Below, one piece after another: positions 42,637 through 44,864 of a stretch of DNA of 44,864 nt. Positions within the stretch are counted from its first letter, which is position 1. Every line of letters starts with the position of its first letter. Source of the stretch: Planctomyces sp. SH-PL62 (GTDB lineage Bacteria; Planctomycetota; Planctomycetia; Planctomycetales; Planctomycetaceae); the NCBI GenBank assembly GCA_945893045.1, contig CAMDEA010000057.1, positions 1 through 44,864 on the forward strand, read 5' to 3'. The notes beneath the pieces were generated by a model. That model was not told the origin of the DNA, did no database searches, and saw only the letters and a list, made by a program, of their open reading frames with translations. Both the position numbers and the translations under genes were made by a program.

Positions 42637-44382
42637 CTACGCGCTCGTTCCGACCAACTCTTCCGACTTTGGTGCCTCGTTGGGAAGCAGCTCTTCGACA
42701 AAGCCTTTGAGGTGTTGTGCTCGGTTGGATTGCTGGAGCTTCTTCAAAGCCTTGGACTCGATCTGGCGGATGCGTTCGCGAGTCACTTTGAAGATACGGC
42801 CGGTCTCTTCCAGCGTGTAGCTGTAGCCGTCGCCGAGGCCGTAACGCAGGCGGATGATTTCCCGTTCGCGGTAGGTCAGGCTACGCAGCACGACGTCGAT
42901 CTTGTCCTTGAGCATCTCGTGCATCGCGGCTTCGGCCGGGCTGCCGTGATGTTGATCTTCCAGGAAGTCACCGAACGCACTGTCCTCGCTTTCGCCCACC
43001 GGCGTGTCGAGGCTGATGGGGTGCTTCCAGGTCTTCATGATCCGCTCGGTTTCCTCGACCGAGAGGCCGACGGCGTGAGCCAGTTCGTCCATGCTCGGTT
43101 CGCGGCCGGTTTCCTGGCGGATCTGCTCGCTCTTGGCTTTGAGCTGCGAGATGCTCTGAAACATGTGAACCGGAATACGGATCGTGCGGGCGTGGTCAGC
43201 GACGGCGCGGGTGATTGCCTGTCGAATCCACCACGTCGCGTACGTCGAAAATTTGTAGCCGCGGCGATACTCATACTTCTCGACACCGCGCATCAAACCG
43301 GCGTTGCCCTCTTGGATCAGGTCCAGGAAGCTGAGGCCGCGGTTGCGGTACTTCTTGGCGATGCTGACCACGAGACGCAAGTTGCCGCCCGACAGCTTTT
43401 GCTTGGCTTCGGTCCATTGAGCGAAACGACGCTTGATCGTCTTCGATCGCTGGATGAACTCCTGCGGAGTCTCACGCGTCATCACGACAAGATCGTCGAG
43501 TTCCTTTTGCAGAACGGCAGCGTCCTTCGTGACGACCGTGCGGCCATCCATCAGGTTCTTGCCATAATTGTGGCGATGACTCGCACGCGGACTCTTCGCC
43601 TCCTCGATCATCTTGAGGAGTTGCTCCATCCGCTCGGCGATCTGGTGCATGCGCTTCATCACCGGTTGCAGACGCTGGGTGCGGATGCTGAGCTCTTCGA
43701 TCAGCGTACACATCTTGCGGCGGCGGACCACTCGGCGGTGTCTCGCGGCCTTCTTATCGGCGGCGGAGGCTTCCGGATCAATCGTGATGGCATGATCGGC
43801 CTTGTGTTGGTCGAACAACACTTTGAGCAACGGCAGATTCTTGGGCATGCGGCCTTCGATCTGCTCCTTGCGCGTGTTCTCCGTTTCGGACGTGCGCAAC
43901 GTGCGCTCAAACGGCAGTTCTTTGGAGTTCACTTTTTCCAACGTGTCGATGCCGATCTCCAGCGCAAAATCGGCCTCCATGATGCCGCGACGAAATCGCT
44001 TGCGAGTGATTTCGATCTGCTTCGCGAGATAAATCTCCATGCGGCGCGTCAGCAGCGGGATGTTGCCCATCTGGCTGAGATACATGCGGATGGGATCGCG
44101 AGACAGCAGTGCTCGCTCTTCCTGCGCCGTCAGCTTGGGCTGCGGGATCGTTTCGACCGGTCGTTCTTTTTCCGGAACGTAGTCGGGATCGTCGATCGGC
44201 GTGTCCACATCGTGGATCAAGTCCACGGTGTTTTCATCGAGCCAAATCAACAGATCGTCGACCATCTTGGGGTCGCCTCCCTCGTCGGGCAGGTAGCGAT
44301 CCACCATTTGAAAAGTCATCAAGCCATGATTCTTCTTGGCTTCTTCGAGCAGCGTGTTGAACCGGTTACACAGGCGATGCAC
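42637..44382 (-). CDS. Primary-type RNA polymerase sigma factor (RpoD-like)
   Basis: This 581-residue protein has region 1.2 ([18 protein letters not shown]), a long non-conserved insert with a basic patch ([13 protein letters not shown]), region 2 ([37 protein letters not shown] and [17 protein letters not shown]), region 3 and region 4 ([42 protein letters not shown]). It directs core polymerase to vegetative promoters. The start codon is GTG, with AAGGAG 7 bases upstream. Region 1.1 is present but short. Confidence 0.93.
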   Translation of the reverse strand: MHRLCNRFNTLLEEAKKNHGLMTFQMVDRYLPDEGGDPKMVDDLLIWLDENTVDLIHDVDTPIDDPDYVPEKERPVETIPQPKLTAQEERALLSRDPIRMYLSQMGNIPLLTRRMEIYLAKQIEITRKRFRRGIMEADFALEIGIDTLEKVNSKELPFERTLRTSETENTRKEQIEGRMPKNLPLLKVLFDQHKADHAITIDPEASAADKKAARHRRVVRRRKMCTLIEELSIRTQRLQPVMKRMHQIAERMEQLLKMIEEAKSPRASHRHNYGKNLMDGRTVVTKDAAVLQKELDDLVVMTRETPQEFIQRSKTIKRRFAQWTEAKQKLSGGNLRLVVSIAKKYRNRGLSFLDLIQEGNAGLMRGVEKYEYRRGYKFSTYATWWIRQAITRAVADHARTIRIPVHMFQSISQLKAKSEQIRQETGREPSMDELAHAVGLSVEETERIMKTWKHPISLDTPVGESEDSAFGDFLEDQHHGSPAEAAMHEMLKDKIDVVLRSLTYREREIIRLRYGLGDGYSYTLEETGRIFKVTRERIRQIESKALKKLQQSNRAQHLKGFVEELLPNEAPKSEELVGTSA

Positions 44383-44864
44383 AGCAAAACTCCTTTGGGT
44401 TGAAATCGAAACGAGCGCATGTCCCTTTGCGGCCTACGATCAACTCAAGATTTAAGATCAAGGTGTCCATTCAGGGAGCGTGGCTCCCGTTCGCAAACGT
44501 CTGATTCCACAACCAGCACAATCAAATTTGCTACAACAATCAACCGAAGACGAACATTCGACGCTGAGGTTTCGGAAAGTCGCCATCCCGCGTCGGGAAG
44601 GTTTCCGCGATTGCTCGCGGCGGCAAGGTCGAACAAACAACCGTTGCCCAGCGACCTGTGACGTTCCCGATCACGCAGTTCGGCGTGATGGCCAAGAGTC
44701 TGACTTGGGGCCGGCCGTGTTATTCGCGAGCGGGGATCGCTCGCGGTTTCGACCTTTGTAGAGAGAATCGCATCGGACAGACACGATTCGTTGGCACCAA
44801 GACGCGCTCATTCTTCGGGGAGTCCCAGCGGATGCAGGCAGCGGGTTCTCTATGACAGATTCCT
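44383..44864. other. Upstream region of the sigma factor gene, no gene recognised
   Basis: About 480 bases to the window end. Short frames exist on both strands, without motifs. The sigma-factor promoter should lie here, but I could not identify a good -35/-10 pair. A coding region could begin near the end of the window and run outside it. Confidence 0.4.

Noticed and set aside
42712..44403. 563-codon plus-strand open frame
   Set aside because: It lies wholly opposite the sigma factor gene, is rich in His/Leu/Asp as mirror sequence, and has no motif of its own.

Overview
The window looks like a chromosomal segment of a planctomycete (phylum Planctomycetota), at moderately high GC. This rests on several lineage-typical features. 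A giant secreted RTX/Ig-like protein has an N-terminal VERLEERLVLT-type motif, and a PQQ-like beta-propeller protein opens with WPQWRGP. There is an ABC-permease/CPBP-protease fusion, the futalosine menaquinone genes mqnA and mqnC, a bifunctional HldE, and many short palindromic repeats between genes. The family or genus cannot be fixed from sequence reading alone.

Layout. 1-717 holds no recognisable gene. 718-8310 (minus) is a 2530-residue extracellular protein with a YHYH domain, Ig/cadherin-like repeats and a C-terminal RTX region. It is divergent from a B12-binding-type radical SAM gene (8666-10543, plus) that carries a perfect 60-bp palindrome in frame. 10544-14530 is a decayed accessory island beside tRNA-Pro(GGG). 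It contains an hsdM stub, an intact class II Fic gene, a half-length hsdS, an hsdR pseudogene lacking its motor domain, and a 64-codon tyrosine-recombinase remnant without its catalytic Tyr.

14722-18630 (minus) is a flagellar export-gate operon: a fliN::fliO fusion, fliP, fliQ, fliR and a truncated flhB. 18756-22345 (minus) holds a serine beta-lactamase-like hydrolase, a STAS protein, a PQQ-like propeller protein and msrB. 22412-25679 (minus) is a housekeeping run in transcription order tpiA, secG, yicC, gmk, rpoZ. pheA (minus) and dnaK (plus) are divergent. 29406-33434 (minus) is an LPS inner-core cluster: hldE, waaF and a kinase-fold protein that lacks key catalytic residues. 33617-36945 (minus) encodes an ABC ATPase and an ABC-permease/CPBP protease fusion. 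37294-39288 is mqnA-mqnC. Next come adk and tRNA-Gln(CTG) (plus), then an FHA/GAF/adenylate cyclase gene and an RpoD-type sigma factor gene (both minus).

The most unusual theme is a set of short palindromic elements. One 60-bp palindrome occurs three times: inside the radical SAM reading frame, just after dnaK, and over the cyclase stop codon. A related hairpin with paired base changes lies after the giant gene. Another family supplies the stop codon of the STAS gene. A nested double palindrome lies before mqnC, and a long hairpin sits between fliP and fliQ. Other points of note are the fliN::fliO fusion, the flhB that ends before the NPTH autocleavage site, and a heptanucleotide tandem repeat in the fliP start region.
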